A stretch of 64,000 nucleotides of DNA, taken from NCBI RefSeq assembly GCF_001942305.1, contig NZ_MKKE01000085.1, positions 62,001-126,000 of the forward strand, in the 5' to 3' direction. Below are positions 24,924-35,726 of this stretch, piece after piece. The first letter of the stretch is position 1, and every line of letters begins with the position of its first letter. Made by a program: the position numbers and the translations under genes. The notes below the pieces were generated by a model. The model saw nothing but the letters and a program-made list of their open reading frames with translations, searched no databases and had not been told where the DNA came from. Source of the stretch: Saccharomonospora sp. CUA-673. Lineage in GTDB: Bacteria; Actinomycetota; Actinomycetes; Mycobacteriales; Pseudonocardiaceae.

Positions 24924-27900
24924 ATGTACGAGCTGTCGCGGGTGCGCCTGCACTCCGTGGGTCCGTCCGGTGCGCGGTACCAGGACGTCGTCCTGGACTT
25001 CTCCGGCGTCGGCGACGTCGTCACCGCGCCCCAGCAGGACGCGTTGTTCGGCGCGGGCATCCACCCTGCCGACGGTGGCGGGCCGCCGCGGCGGCCGTCC
25101 CCGGCGAGCGTGCTGTTCCTCGAGAACGGCGGCGGCAAGTCGGTGCTGATCAAGCTGATCTTCTCGGTGATGCTGCCGGGCAGGCGGCAGGTCGTGGGCA
25201 CGACGAACACGCGGGTGTTGGAGAAGTTCGTCGGTGCCAAGGACGTCGCGCACGTGGCGCTCGAATGGCAGCACGTCGAGTCCGGGCAGCGGCTGATCAC
25301 CGGCAAGGCCTCGGAATGGCGTGGGCACGTGGCGTCCTCGGACCCGGCCAACCTCGTCGACTCCTGGTACTGCTTCCGCCCGTCCGACGAGGTCGGGCTG
25401 GACACGTTGCCGTTGACCGAGGAGGGCCGGCTGCGCACGATGTCCGGCTTCCACGACCGGATGACGTCGCTGCACGCCGAGATCCCCGAGCTGCAGCTGT
25501 TCTGGACCCGCCGGCACCACGAGTGGACCGAGCGGCTCGACCAGCTGGGCCTGGACACCGAGCTGTTCCGGTACCAGCGGGCGATGAACGCCGGCGAGGG
25601 CGAGGCCGCGGACGCGTTCGCGTTCAACACCGACGACGCGTTCGTCGAGTTCCTGCTGCGCGCGGTGATCACCGAGGAGGAGCCGAAGGACCTGGCCGAC
25701 GTCGTCGCCACGTACGCCGACAACCTGGCCCAGCGCGGCGAGCTGATGACCGAACGGGACTTCGTCGCCGGCGCGCTCGAGGCGCTGACCCCGTTGATCG
25801 ACGAGGAACGGTTCGCCGCCGCGGCGCGCACGGTCGCGGACTCGGCGCGCGCGGAGCTCGCCGCGTTGGCCGGGGAGGTCGCGGCGCGCGACGCCGCGGA
25901 GACCGAGCGGCTGGACACGCTGAACGCCCACGTGTCCGAGGTCGCCGACGCCGAACGGCTCGCCGAGGGCGACCTGCGGCGCAAGCAGGCCGTGCTGACC
26001 GAACTGCGCCGGCTCGTCGCCGTGATGCTGCGGGACGAGGCCGAGGCGGAGCGGGAACGGGTCGACGCGGAGCTGGCAGAGGCGAAGACGGCGGCCGAGG
26101 CGTGGCGCGAGACGGGCACGGTGCTGACCCAGCTCGGCGCGGCCCGCAAGGCGGCCGACATCCGTGAGTTGGTCGGGAGCCGCGAGGAGAAGGCGCGGCC
26201 CGCGCTGGAGGCGAAGAACGCTGCCGCGACCGCGTTCGCCCGCGGGCTGCTCGGCCTGGCGCGGGACGCCGCCGAGCAGGCCGAGGAGGCCGAGCAGCGC
26301 GCAGCGGCGCTGCGGACCGACGCCGAGGACGCCCAGCGCGAGCGGGACGAGGCGACGTCGGCCGCGGCGGGCCGGCGCGCGGAAGCCGACGGGTTGGCGA
26401 CGCGCATCGAGGAGGTGCGGGCCGAGGTCGCGCAGGCCACCGCCGACGGTCTGCTGGACTCCGGCGCCGACGTCGCCGATGCGGCGCGTGCGGCCGCGAC
26501 CCGCGGCGAGGAGGCGGCCGGGGAACTGGCGCGGCGCGAGGGCGAACTCGAACGTGTCGCCGAGGACCTGTCCGCCGCCCAGACGGCCGCCGCCGACTCG
26601 CAGCGCGCCGCCGCCGGCGCCGGGACCGCGCGGAACGGGCCACCGAGGAGCTGACGCGCGCGCACCGGCGTACGGACGCGTTGGCCGCGGAACCGCGGTT
26701 GGCGGAACTGCTCGGCACCGACACGGCCACCCTGGAGACCGACACCCCGGCGCTGCTGGACCGGCTCGCGGACGCGCGCGGGGAGGCCGAGCGGGAACAG
26801 ACCGTCTTGCGGATGGAGGAGTCGCGCGACGAGCGCGCCCTGGGGGCGCTGGGCTCCGGCGGACTGCTGCCGCCGCCCGAGGAGGTGCAGGCCGCGCTCG
26901 ACGTCCTCGAGGACGCGGGTGTGACGGCGTGGTCCGGCTGGCGCTATCTGTCCACACTGGACGCTGCAACGCGGGCCGACGCCGTGCAGCGGGCACCGCA
27001 GCTCGTGGCCGGCGTGCTGCTCAACGAGCCGGCGCAGCTCGACCGGGCGCGCGAGATCCTGACCGAGCACCGGCTGCTGCCGGGCGCGGCCATCGCCGTC
27101 GGGACCACGTCCTCGCTGGCCGACCGCCACCTGGACGGGGCGCCCGGTGTGGCGTTCCTCGTCCCGCCCAACCCGGCGATGTACGACGAGGACGCCGCCG
27201 ACGCCGAACGCGAGGCGATCAGCCGCAGGCAGCACGACCGGCAGCGCCGCCTCGCCGAGCTCGAGGAGGCGATCGGCCGGGACGCCTCGCTGACGTGGAA
27301 GCTGACCACGTGGCGCGAGGACTACCCGCCCGGCAGCATCGCGGTGCTCGCCGAACGCGCCCAGGAGGCCGAGACGGCGCGGACGGCGGCCGAGGAGGCC
27401 GTCACCGAGGCCGAGCAGGCCGCCGCGCGGCTCACCGACAAGCGCGACGACCTGCGCGAACGGGTGCCCGCGCTCCGGGCGGAGGCACGCGACGCCGAGA
27501 ACGCGGCGCGTACCCTCACCGAACTCGCCGGCCGCGCCGCCCGGTTGCCGCAGTGGACCGAGGAGACCGAGCGGGCCCGGGAGGCCGCGGCGCTCGCCGA
27601 GGAACGCGCCTCGGCGGCCGCGGGGGAGGCGGCCCGGCTGCGGGAGCAGGCCGCCGAACACCAACGCACCGCCGACGGGCACCGCCGCACCGCCTCGAGC
27701 GCCCGCGGTGAACTGGCCGAGGTGCCGGGCGGCGGGTCGGTCTCGCTCGACGGGCCGGATGCCGAGCCGGTGCCCGCCGAACCGGTCGACGCGCTGCGGC
27801 GCGCGTTCACCTCGGCCTCGGAGGCCTACGCCCGCGTCGAGGTCGGCGGCGATCTGCGTGCCGAGCTCGAACAGGCCGAGGCCGCCGAATCGGCCGCGCG

Positions 27901-29389
27901 GGCCGCGCTGGAGAACGTCGACGAGGCGGTCCGGATGCGCGCCGCCGAACTGCTGGAAACCCCCGACGGGTCCGACGCCTCGGCCCGCGCCGCCGCACAG
28001 GCCCGCGCGGCACGGGCGGTGGAGACCCTCGAGGCCGAACGGACCGACGTGATCGGCCGGCTCGCCACCCGCCGCGCCGAACTCGACCAGCTGCCTGCCC
28101 CGTCCGGTCCGCTCGACACCGTGGAGCGCCCGCGCGACGTCGACCACGGACGCGAGCTCATCGAGGAGGCCGCCGACGAGGTGGCCGCGGCCACCCGGGC
28201 CGTCGAGGAGCTGCGCGAGTCCCGCGCCGCCGCGCAGGGCACGCTCGACACCGCGACCCAGAGCGCCTCGGGCTTCCGCATGCTCGCCGACTCGCTCGCC
28301 GCGCACACGGCCAAGGGGGCGGACCCCCGGGACACCGCGGATCCCTTCGCCGGTGACGTCGAGGAGGCACAACAGAGGGCGACCGAGCTGACCGGCCGGC
28401 TCACCTCGGCACAGCAGCAGGTCGACGAGGCGGCCACGCGCGTGCGCGCCGCGGCCGACGCGCTCGCGCAGTACGCCACCGAGAAGCGGTTCGAGAAGCT
28501 GGACACGCCCGTGCGCCAGCAGGTGATCTCGGTGCGCCGCGACAGCCTGCCCGAGCACGCGCAGGAGTGGGCGCAGGCGCTGCGGCCCCGCCTGCGGACC
28601 CTGACCGACGACCTCGCGCAGATCGACCGGCACCGCACCGGCATCGTCACGCGCCTGCAGAGCATGGTCGAGGGCGCGATCCGCACCCTGCGCTCGGCGC
28701 AGCGGGTCTCGCGCCTGCCCGACGGGCTCGGCGACTGGTCGGGGCAGGAGTTCCTGCGCATCCGGTTCACCGAGCTCGACGACGCCGACCTGGCCGCTGC
28801 GCTCGGCGAGGTCGTCGACGAGGCCGCCGTCGGCAAGTCCGCCGACGGCCGCGACGTCAAACGGGACGGGCTCTCGCTCGTGCTGCGCGGCGTGCGGGCG
28901 GCCGCGCCGAAGGGCTTCCGCGTGGACATGCTGAAACCGGACTCGGTGCTGCGCACCGAACGTCAACGGGTCTCGGAGATCCGCGACGTGTTCTCCGGCG
29001 GCCAGCAGCTCACCGCGGCGATCATCCTGTACTGCACGCTCGCCGCACTGCGGGCCAACAACCGCGGCCGGATGCGCAACCCGCACTCGGGCGTGCTGTT
29101 CCTCGACAACCCGATCGGCCGCGCGTCGGCGGGGTACCTGCTCGAGCTGCAGCGCGCCGTCGCCAGGGCTCTCGGCGTGCAGCTGATCTACACGACGGGC
29201 CTGTTCGACGCGGGTGCCCTGGCCGAGTTCCCGTTGATCGTGCGGCTGCGCAACGACGCCGATCTGCGCGCGGGCCGCAAGTACCTCTCGGTCGACGCCA
29301 CGATGCGCAAGGAACTCGAGACGCTCCCGGACCCCGACGGCACCGCCCGCCTGACTTCCACCCGCGTCTACGCGAAACAGGACGCCTGA
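24924..29389 (+). CDS. Condensin-like locus gene C: SMC/MukB-type coiled-coil ATPase, frame broken
   Basis: About 1488 residues after repair, the size of MukB. Walker A is VLFLENGGGKSVLIKLIFS (residues about 64-82). Residues about 285-620 and 850-1290 are Ala/Glu/Arg-rich coiled coil, interrupted by a hinge-like globular part (about 640-830, GVTAWSGWRYLSTLD to AFLVPPNPAMYDEDA). The C-terminal head has an ABC signature FSGGQQLTAA (residue about 1357) and Walker B SGVLFLDNPIGRAS (Asp about 1395). The residue after the Walker B Asp is Asn, not the catalytic Glu, and the position expected for a switch His reads YTTGLFD. One base is lost near 26623 (AGAGDRAERATEEL). ATG 24924 follows GGGGAG. Confidence 0.75.
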
Positions 29390-29476
29390 GGCCGCGACGA
29401 TCTTGACCGATTTCTGCATGCTTCAAGGTGCGCGACGTCTCGCCCGGGGTACCCGGGTATGGCCTGGTCGCCACGC

Positions 29477-30556
<1,080 letters not shown>

Positions 30557-30559
30557 TCG

Positions 30560-31774
30560 ATGACCGTTCAGACACTCGACGACCTCATCGCCGACGGGGG
30601 AGTCGCGGGTCGGTACGTGCTGGTCCGCTCGGACCTGAACGTTCCGCTCGACGGCTCGGTCATCACCGACGACGGCCGGGTGCGCGCCGCGCTGCCGACC
30701 ATCACGCGGCTCGCCGAGGCGGGCGCGCGGGTGGTCGTCACCGCGCACCTGGGCCGGCCCAAGGGCGAACCCGACGAGAAGTACTCGCTGCGTCCGGTCG
30801 CCGCGCGGCTCGGTGAGCTGCTCGGCCGGACCGTGCCGCTCGCCGGCGACGTCGTGGGCCCCGGGGCCGCCGACGTCACCGCCGGGCTGGCCGACGGCCA
30901 GGTCGCCATGCTGGAGAACGTGCGCTTCGACGCCCGCGAGACCAGCAAGGACGCCGACGAACGCGGCGCGCTGGCCCGCGAGCTGGCCGCTCTCGTCGGC
31001 CCGGACGCGGCGTTCGTGTCCGACGGCTTCGGCGTCGTGCACCGCAAGCAGGCGTCGGTCTACGACGTGGCCCGCGAACTGCCCGCCTACGCGGGCGGAC
31101 TGGTGCTGGCCGAGCTCGAGGTGCTGCGCACGCTCACCGGCGACCCGAAGCGGCCCTACGCGGTCGTGCTCGGCGGCTCCAAGGTCTCCGACAAGCTCGC
31201 CGTGATCGAGGCCCTGCTGCCGAAGGTCGACCGGCTCGTCGTCGGCGGCGGCATGTGCTTCACGTTCCTGGCCGCACAGGGCCACGGTGTCGGCAGCTCG
31301 CTGCTCGAGACCGACATGGTCGACACGTGCCGGCGGCTGCTCGCCGAGGCCGGGGACAAGCTGCTGCTGCCCGTCGACGTCGTCGCGGCCGACCGGTTCG
31401 CCGCCGACGCCGCCACCCGCACCGTGCCCGCCACGGCCATCGAGGACGGCTGGATGGGCCTCGACATCGGACCCGACTCGGTGCGGCTGTTCGCCGACGC
31501 CGTCGGCTCCGCAGGCACCGTGTTCTGGAACGGCCCGATGGGCGTGTTCGAGATGGAGCCCTTCGCGGGCGGCACCCGCGGGGTCGCCCGGTCCATCGCC
31601 GACGGGGACGGCTTCAGCGTCGTCGGCGGCGGCGACTCGGCGGCCGCGGTGCGCGTGCTGGGCCTGCCCGAGGACGGTTTCTCGCACATCTCCACCGGCG
31701 GCGGCGCCTCGTTGGAATACCTGGAAGGCAAGGACCTGCCCGGCGTGGCGGTGCTCGACCAGGGAGCAGCATGA
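30560..31774 (+). CDS. pgk: Phosphoglycerate kinase
   Basis: 404 residues, intact. N-lobe [27 protein letters not shown] with substrate-binding Asp/Asn/Arg, [15 protein letters not shown], and LENVRF; C-lobe nucleotide-binding [26 protein letters not shown] and [11 protein letters not shown]. Stop overlaps the ATG of a short tpiA-start copy (ATGA). Confidence 0.98.
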   Translation: MTVQTLDDLIADGGVAGRYVLVRSDLNVPLDGSVITDDGRVRAALPTITRLAEAGARVVVTAHLGRPKGEPDEKYSLRPVAARLGELLGRTVPLAGDVVGPGAADVTAGLADGQVAMLENVRFDARETSKDADERGALARELAALVGPDAAFVSDGFGVVHRKQASVYDVARELPAYAGGLVLAELEVLRTLTGDPKRPYAVVLGGSKVSDKLAVIEALLPKVDRLVVGGGMCFTFLAAQGHGVGSSLLETDMVDTCRRLLAEAGDKLLLPVDVVAADRFAADAATRTVPATAIEDGWMGLDIGPDSVRLFADAVGSAGTVFWNGPMGVFEMEPFAGGTRGVARSIADGDGFSVVGGGDSAAAVRVLGLPEDGFSHISTGGGASLEYLEGKDLPGVAVLDQGAA

Positions 31775-31881
31775 GCACCCGCAAGCCGCTTGTCGCCGGC
31801 AACTGGCTGTGTTCAATCCCCAGGGGGAGCTCCGCTCCACCCCGGACCCCCCTCGAAGAAGAGCGTGAGGTGCGTGCGTGA
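31771..31881 (+). pseudogene. 36-codon ORF repeating the tpiA start, between pgk and tpiA
   Basis: ATG 31771 overlaps the pgk stop and the frame begins [12 protein letters not shown], against [12 protein letters not shown] at the real tpiA start 107 bases later (11 of 12 residues; 28 of 36 bases, six of the seven changed codons silent). After the Trp codon it runs into unrelated GC-rich sequence containing a GGGGGAGC/GCTCC-A-CCC hairpin (31823-31842) and stops at a TGA that overlaps the tpiA GTG. It thus couples pgk to tpiA. Probably the remnant of an older tpiA start left by gene replacement or duplication; an active coupling peptide is possible. Confidence 0.7.
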
Positions 31882-32665
31882 GTAGTCGAAAGCCCCTGGT
31901 GGCCGGCAACTGGAAGATGAATCTGAACCACCTCGAGGCGATCGCCCTGGTGCAGAAGATCGCGTTCTCGTTGCCGGAGAAGTACTACGCCAAGGTCGAC
32001 GTGGCGGTCATCCCGCCGTTCACCGACATCCGGAGCGTGCAGACCCTGGTCGACGGGGACAAACTCCTGCTCACCTACGGCGGGCAGGACCTGTCCCAGC
32101 ACGCCTCGGGCGCTACACCGGCGAGGTGTCCGGCGCGATGCTCGCCAAGCTCGGCTGCACCTACGTGGTCGTCGGCCACTCGGAGCGGCGCGAGTACCAC
32201 GCCGAGACCGACGAGGTCGTGGGCAAGAAGGTGCGGGCGGCGCTGAAGAACGAGCTCACGCCGATCCTGTGCGTCGGCGAGGGCCTCGAGGTCCGCGAGG
32301 CCGGTGGGCACATCCAGCACACCACCGACCAGCTGATCGCGGCGCTCAAGGGCCTCAAGGTCGATCAGGTCGCGAACCTCGTCGTCGCCTACGAGCCCGT
32401 GTGGGCCATCGGCACCGGCCGGGTCGCGACGCCGGCCGACGCCGAGGAGGTGTGCGCCGCGCTGCGCTCGGCGCTGACCGAGAAGTACGGCGCCGAGGTC
32501 GGCGACGCCACGCGGATCCTCTACGGTGGATCGGTGAAGTCGGGCAACATCTCCGAGCTGGTGGCGTGTGAGAACGTGGACGGTGCCCTGGTGGGCGGGG
32601 CCAGCCTCGACGGCGACGAGTTCACCAAACTCTGCGCCATGGCCGCCGGAGGCCCGCTACCCTGA
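31878..32665 (+). CDS. tpiA: Triose-phosphate isomerase, frame broken
   Basis: 262 residues after repair. VAGNWKMN with the catalytic Lys, [12 protein letters not shown] with the electrophilic His, [17 protein letters not shown] with the catalytic Glu, and [11 protein letters not shown] phosphate loop. Frame breaks near 32110: HASGAYTGEVSG is read as HASGATPAR because GGCGCCTAC is present as GGCGCTAC. GTG start overlaps the stop of the preceding short ORF. Confidence 0.97.
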
Positions 32666-32673
32666 TCGCGTGT

Positions 32674-32695
32674 GGCACCCGCTACTCTGGGTGCC
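32674..32695 (+). promoter_or_regulatory. Hairpin containing a -10-like box between tpiA and secG
   Basis: GGCACCC (32674-32680) and GGGTGCC (32689-32695) flank an 8-base loop that holds TACTCT overlap (32683-32688). It may be a weak terminator after tpiA, an internal secG promoter, or an operator. A near copy of the loop motif, GCTACCCTG, lies at the tpiA stop. Confidence 0.35.
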
Positions 32696-32724
32696 CTCGC
32701 CACTCGCAGTAGACAGAGGATGAC

Positions 32725-32955
32725 ATGCAACTGTTCCTGCAAATTCTGTTGGTCGTGACCAGCCTCCTGCTGATCATCGCCGTCTTGCTGCACCGCGGTC
32801 GCGGTGGGGGACTGTCGTCCTTGTTCGGTGGCGGGATGCAGGCCAGCCTGGCCGGGTCGAGCCGTGCGGAGTCGAACCTGGACAAGGTCACCGTCGGTCT
32901 CGGCCTCGTGTGGCTCATCGCGATCATCGGGCTCGGCCTGTTCCTGAAGATCTGA
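32725..32955 (+). CDS. secG: Preprotein translocase subunit SecG
   Basis: 76-residue inner-membrane component of the SecYEG channel. Two membrane spans (FLQILLVVTSLLLIIAVLL and VGLGLVWLIAIIGLGLFL) flank the conserved GGGLSSLFGGGM cytosolic loop. ATG preceded by GAGGATGAC. Position after tpiA is standard in actinobacteria. Confidence 0.95.
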   Translation: MQLFLQILLVVTSLLLIIAVLLHRGRGGGLSSLFGGGMQASLAGSSRAESNLDKVTVGLGLVWLIAIIGLGLFLKI

Positions 32956-33001
32956 TCGATCGCGTGCGTGAGCACGCCGGGATTCTGGTGGGTGAGATGT
33001 G

Positions 33002-33349
33002 ATGGTGGGCGGTAACGCGATCCGCGGGATGCGAATCGGGGCCTCTGGTCCGTCCAGCGAGTCCGAGCGCGGCGAGACCGCACCCCGGCACGTCGTGTCG
33101 TACTGGTGCGCCAACGGCCACGAGGCACGGCTGTCGTTCGCGCTGGACGCCGAGATCCCCGACGAGTGGGACTGCCCCAAGTGCGGCCTTCCCGGCGGCA
33201 AGGACCAGCAGAACCCGCCGTCGGCGGGCCGGTCCGAGCCGTTCAAGTCGCACCTGGAGTACGTCAAGGAACGGCGCAGCGACGAGGACGGCGAAGCCCT
33301 CCTCGAGGAGGCGCTGGAGCGGCTGCGCCAGCGCCGCGGCGGTGTGTGA
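33002..33349 (+). CDS. rbpA: RNA polymerase-binding protein RbpA
   Basis: 115 residues. Actinobacterial general transcription factor that binds the principal sigma factor and RNA polymerase. N-terminal IRGMRIGASG, zinc-type core YWCANGHEARLSFALDA ... WDCPKCGLPGG (C-x3-H ... C-x2-C), and the C-terminal sigma-interaction domain SHLEYVKERRSDEDGEALLEEALERLR. Start taken at ATG 33002; a GTG one codon earlier is in frame. Ends at a strong terminator. Confidence 0.95.
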   Translation: MVGGNAIRGMRIGASGPSSESERGETAPRHVVSYWCANGHEARLSFALDAEIPDEWDCPKCGLPGGKDQQNPPSAGRSEPFKSHLEYVKERRSDEDGEALLEEALERLRQRRGGV

Positions 33350-33371
33350 CACCGCTGCCTGATTGACAACA

Positions 33372-33414
33372 CGAGTGATGCTCCGCGGGACCTTCTCCTG
33401 CGGAGCATCGCTCG
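33372..33414. terminator. Bidirectional terminator between rbpA and the sensor kinase
   Basis: 15-bp stem CGAGTGATGCTCCGC / GCGGAGCATCGCTCG (one T-G wobble), 13-base loop, followed by TTTCGT on the plus strand. Strong by actinobacterial standards. Confidence 0.85.
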
Positions 33415-33472
33415 TTTCGTGCCCCTGGTTCGTGGAGCGCCCAGTTCGTGGAGCTCGGTTGGCCGAGAGGTC

Positions 33473-34762
33473 TCAGGTGTGCATGCCGGACATCGGGTAG
33501 CGGGCGGTCACGCAGAACCCGCCGTCGGCCGTCGGTGACGACTCGAGCGTGCCGCCCAACAGCCGGGCGCGTTCGGCCAGGCCGGTGAGGCCGTACCCGC
33601 CCGAGGGAAGGGGACCGTCGCCCGGACGCCGCGCGGGCGGCTCGTTGCGGATCTGCACGAACAGCCCCGTATCGTCGGAGTGCACCGTGACCTGGGTGTC
33701 GGCCCCGGGCGCGTGCTTGCGCACGTTCGTCAACGCCTCCTGGACGGTGCGGTACGCCGCCGCCGAGACCTGGTCCGGGACGAACTCCGGCATCGTGTCG
33801 AACTCCAGACGCACGGGCACCTGGCATTCGCGCACCAGCTCGGGGATCTGACATACCCGTGCCGACGGGCTGTCGGAGCAGTCGTCGTCGGCGGATTCGG
33901 AGCGCAGCAGTCCCACGAGGCCGCGCAGCTCCTCGAGCGTCTGCGTGCTCAGCTCGCGGATCGTGTGGGCGCTGCGGGCGGCTTCGGCCTCGGCGCCACT
34001 ACCCGACCCGTTGCCGGAACCACTGCCCGAACCGTTGGCCGACGTCTGGGCCGTGAGCACGCCGGCCTGCATGGCGATGAGCGTGATGTTGTGCGAGACG
34101 ACGTCGTGCATCTCCCTGGCCAGCCGGGTGCGTTCCTCCGCCCGGACCATCTCGGCGTGCAGTTTGCGTTCCCGGTCCCGGCTCGCACGCAGCTCGGCCA
34201 GCCGTGTGGCCAGCTCGTGCCGTGCGCCGATGAGCAGGCCGATGGCGAGCGGCATGCCCGCGACGACCGTGCTGTAGATGACGTCGAGGCCGTGCTGTTG
34301 CCATGACAGTGCCGCGAACTTGTCCAGAGGCCAGAGCACGAACCGGCACATCCACACCAACCATGCGCCGACCCACACCTGCCAGTGCAGCTGCTTGCGG
34401 GTTGCGAGGAAACCGAGGGCCACCATCGCCGCGACCTGGGCCCAGCCGGCCATGAACCCGGGGATGGTCAGCAGCAGCACCGCGAACGGGAACCAGCGCC
34501 GCAGCAGCAGCGCGGCACAGCCGAGGATCGACAGGTACAGCGAGTACGGCGGGGCGTCCGACGGGGGAGCGAGTGCCACGTCCAGGACCGCGATGGTCAG
34601 CACCGCGACGTCGACAGCCGCGCTGCGCACGGCTGGCCGGCTCCACACGGACGTGAGCGAGTGTTTGACGGTGGCCTGCGTATGCCGCATGCGGTCGGCA
34701 GCGGTGCGCGAGCGCGGGCCCTGAACCGAGACATCCGGGAGCACTGTGCCCTCTGTGGTCAT
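33473..34762 (-). CDS. Orphan NarL-type sensor histidine kinase
   Basis: 429 residues from ATG 34762 (AGAGG upstream). About five or six membrane segments (residues about 45-180), then a HisKA_3 dimerisation domain with EERTRLAREMHDVVSHN (phosphoacceptor His), and a HATPase domain with YRTVQEALTNVRKHA (N box) and GGYGLTGLAERARLLGG (G box). A Gly/Ser/Asn stretch (GSGSGSGNGSGSG) is inserted just after the H-box helix. No response regulator gene is adjacent, which is unusual for this class. Signal unknown. It lies between rbpA and the pentose-phosphate genes. Confidence 0.9.
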   Translation of the reverse strand: MTTEGTVLPDVSVQGPRSRTAADRMRHTQATVKHSLTSVWSRPAVRSAAVDVAVLTIAVLDVALAPPSDAPPYSLYLSILGCAALLLRRWFPFAVLLLTIPGFMAGWAQVAAMVALGFLATRKQLHWQVWVGAWLVWMCRFVLWPLDKFAALSWQQHGLDVIYSTVVAGMPLAIGLLIGARHELATRLAELRASRDRERKLHAEMVRAEERTRLAREMHDVVSHNITLIAMQAGVLTAQTSANGSGSGSGNGSGSGAEAEAARSAHTIRELSTQTLEELRGLVGLLRSESADDDCSDSPSARVCQIPELVRECQVPVRLEFDTMPEFVPDQVSAAAYRTVQEALTNVRKHAPGADTQVTVHSDDTGLFVQIRNEPPARRPGDGPLPSGGYGLTGLAERARLLGGTLESSPTADGGFCVTARYPMSGMHT

Positions 34763-34822
34763 GGTTGAGACCTCTCGTCTTGTGGACCCCACCATGAGAG
34801 GACATCTTGCCCCGAAGTGTCT

Positions 34823-34832
34823 CCGAATTCGG
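34823..34832. promoter_or_regulatory. Palindrome upstream of the sensor kinase
   Basis: CCGAATTCGG, a perfect 10-bp palindrome 61 bases upstream of the kinase start. Possible operator; no clear -10 box could be assigned. Confidence 0.25.
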
Positions 34833-34884
34833 GAAAAAGTGTGCGGTTGTTAACGCACCGCGCATGAAATTTTCGTATGGGAAC

Positions 34885-34919
34885 ACCCGGTCGTGGTTAC
34901 CGTGCGCGCACGACCGGGT
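34885..34919 (-). terminator. Terminator of the pentose-phosphate operon
   Basis: Perfect 11-bp stem ACCCGGTCGTG / CACGACCGGGT with a 13-base loop, 31 bases past the pgl stop on the minus strand, the far end of the tkt-to-pgl gene run. Confidence 0.75.
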
Positions 34920-34949
34920 ACCGGGCTGTACGTGCTGTGACCAGGCGGG

Positions 34950-35726
34950 TCAGGGCAGATCGGCCGCCGCGGCCGTGTCGAGCAGCCACAGCGTGCCGGC
35001 CGTTCCCCGGGCACCCGCGACGGGCAGCTCGACCTCACCCGCGCCGCGGTGCGCCCGGCCGACCGCCTCGGCCTTCGCGGCACCGGCGGTGACCAACCAG
35101 ACCTGCCGCGCGCGCCGCAGCGCCGGCAACGTCAACGACACCCGGGTCGGCGGCGGCTTGGGGCAGTCCCGCACGGCCACGACCGACCGCTGCGTCTCGT
35201 GGGCGGCCGGCGTGTGCGGGAAGATCGACGCCGTGTGGCCCTCGCCGCCCAGTCCGAGCATCAGCACGTCGAACTCGGGCACGGCGCCGGCTCCGCCACC
35301 GGCGCCGGCTCGTTCGGCGAGGATGCGCGCGTACGCCTCGGCGGCGGCGTCCGGGTCGTCGCCGAACTCGCCGTCGGACGGCGCCATCGCGTGCACCCGC
35401 GCGGGGTCGACCGGGACGTGGTCGAGCAGCGCCTCCCGGGCCTGCTTCTCGTTGCGCTCCTGGTCGTCGGCGGGCACGAACCGCTCGTCACCCCAGTAGA
35501 CGTCCAGCCGCGACCAGTCGACGGCGTCGCGGGCGGGGGAGCGGCGCACCTGCTCGAGCAGGGCGATGCCGGTGCCGCCGCCGGTCAGCACCACCGACGC
35601 CGAGCCGCGGGCCGCCTGCGCGTCCGCCAGCGCCGTGATGAGCCGCGCGGCCGTCGCCGCAGCCAGCACGTCGGCGTCGGGATGGACGACCGTCGCGACG
35701 GGTGCCTCGGTGCCGGAGGTGCTCAT
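34950..35726 (-). CDS. pgl: 6-phosphogluconolactonase
   Basis: Hydrolyses the lactone produced by Zwf. 258 residues, intact. SVVLTGGGTGIALLEQV, VDVYWGDERFVPADD as LDVYWGDERFVPADDQ, LLDHVPVDPARVHAM, and LGLGGEGHTASIFPHTP are the family blocks. ATG 35726 overlaps the opcA stop (ATGA). Last gene of the block. Confidence 0.96.
   Translation of the reverse strand: MSTSGTEAPVATVVHPDADVLAAATAARLITALADAQAARGSASVVLTGGGTGIALLEQVRRSPARDAVDWSRLDVYWGDERFVPADDQERNEKQAREALLDHVPVDPARVHAMAPSDGEFGDDPDAAAEAYARILAERAGAGGGAGAVPEFDVLMLGLGGEGHTASIFPHTPAAHETQRSVVAVRDCPKPPPTRVSLTLPALRRARQVWLVTAGAAKAEAVGRAHRGAGEVELPVAGARGTAGTLWLLDTAAAADLP

Noticed and set aside
24899-29419. Open frame of 1506 codons on the minus strand opposite the SMC-like gene
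   Set aside because: Shadow frame produced by high third-position GC; composition is His/Gly/Arg-rich with no domain, while the plus strand has Walker motifs and a family-like head.
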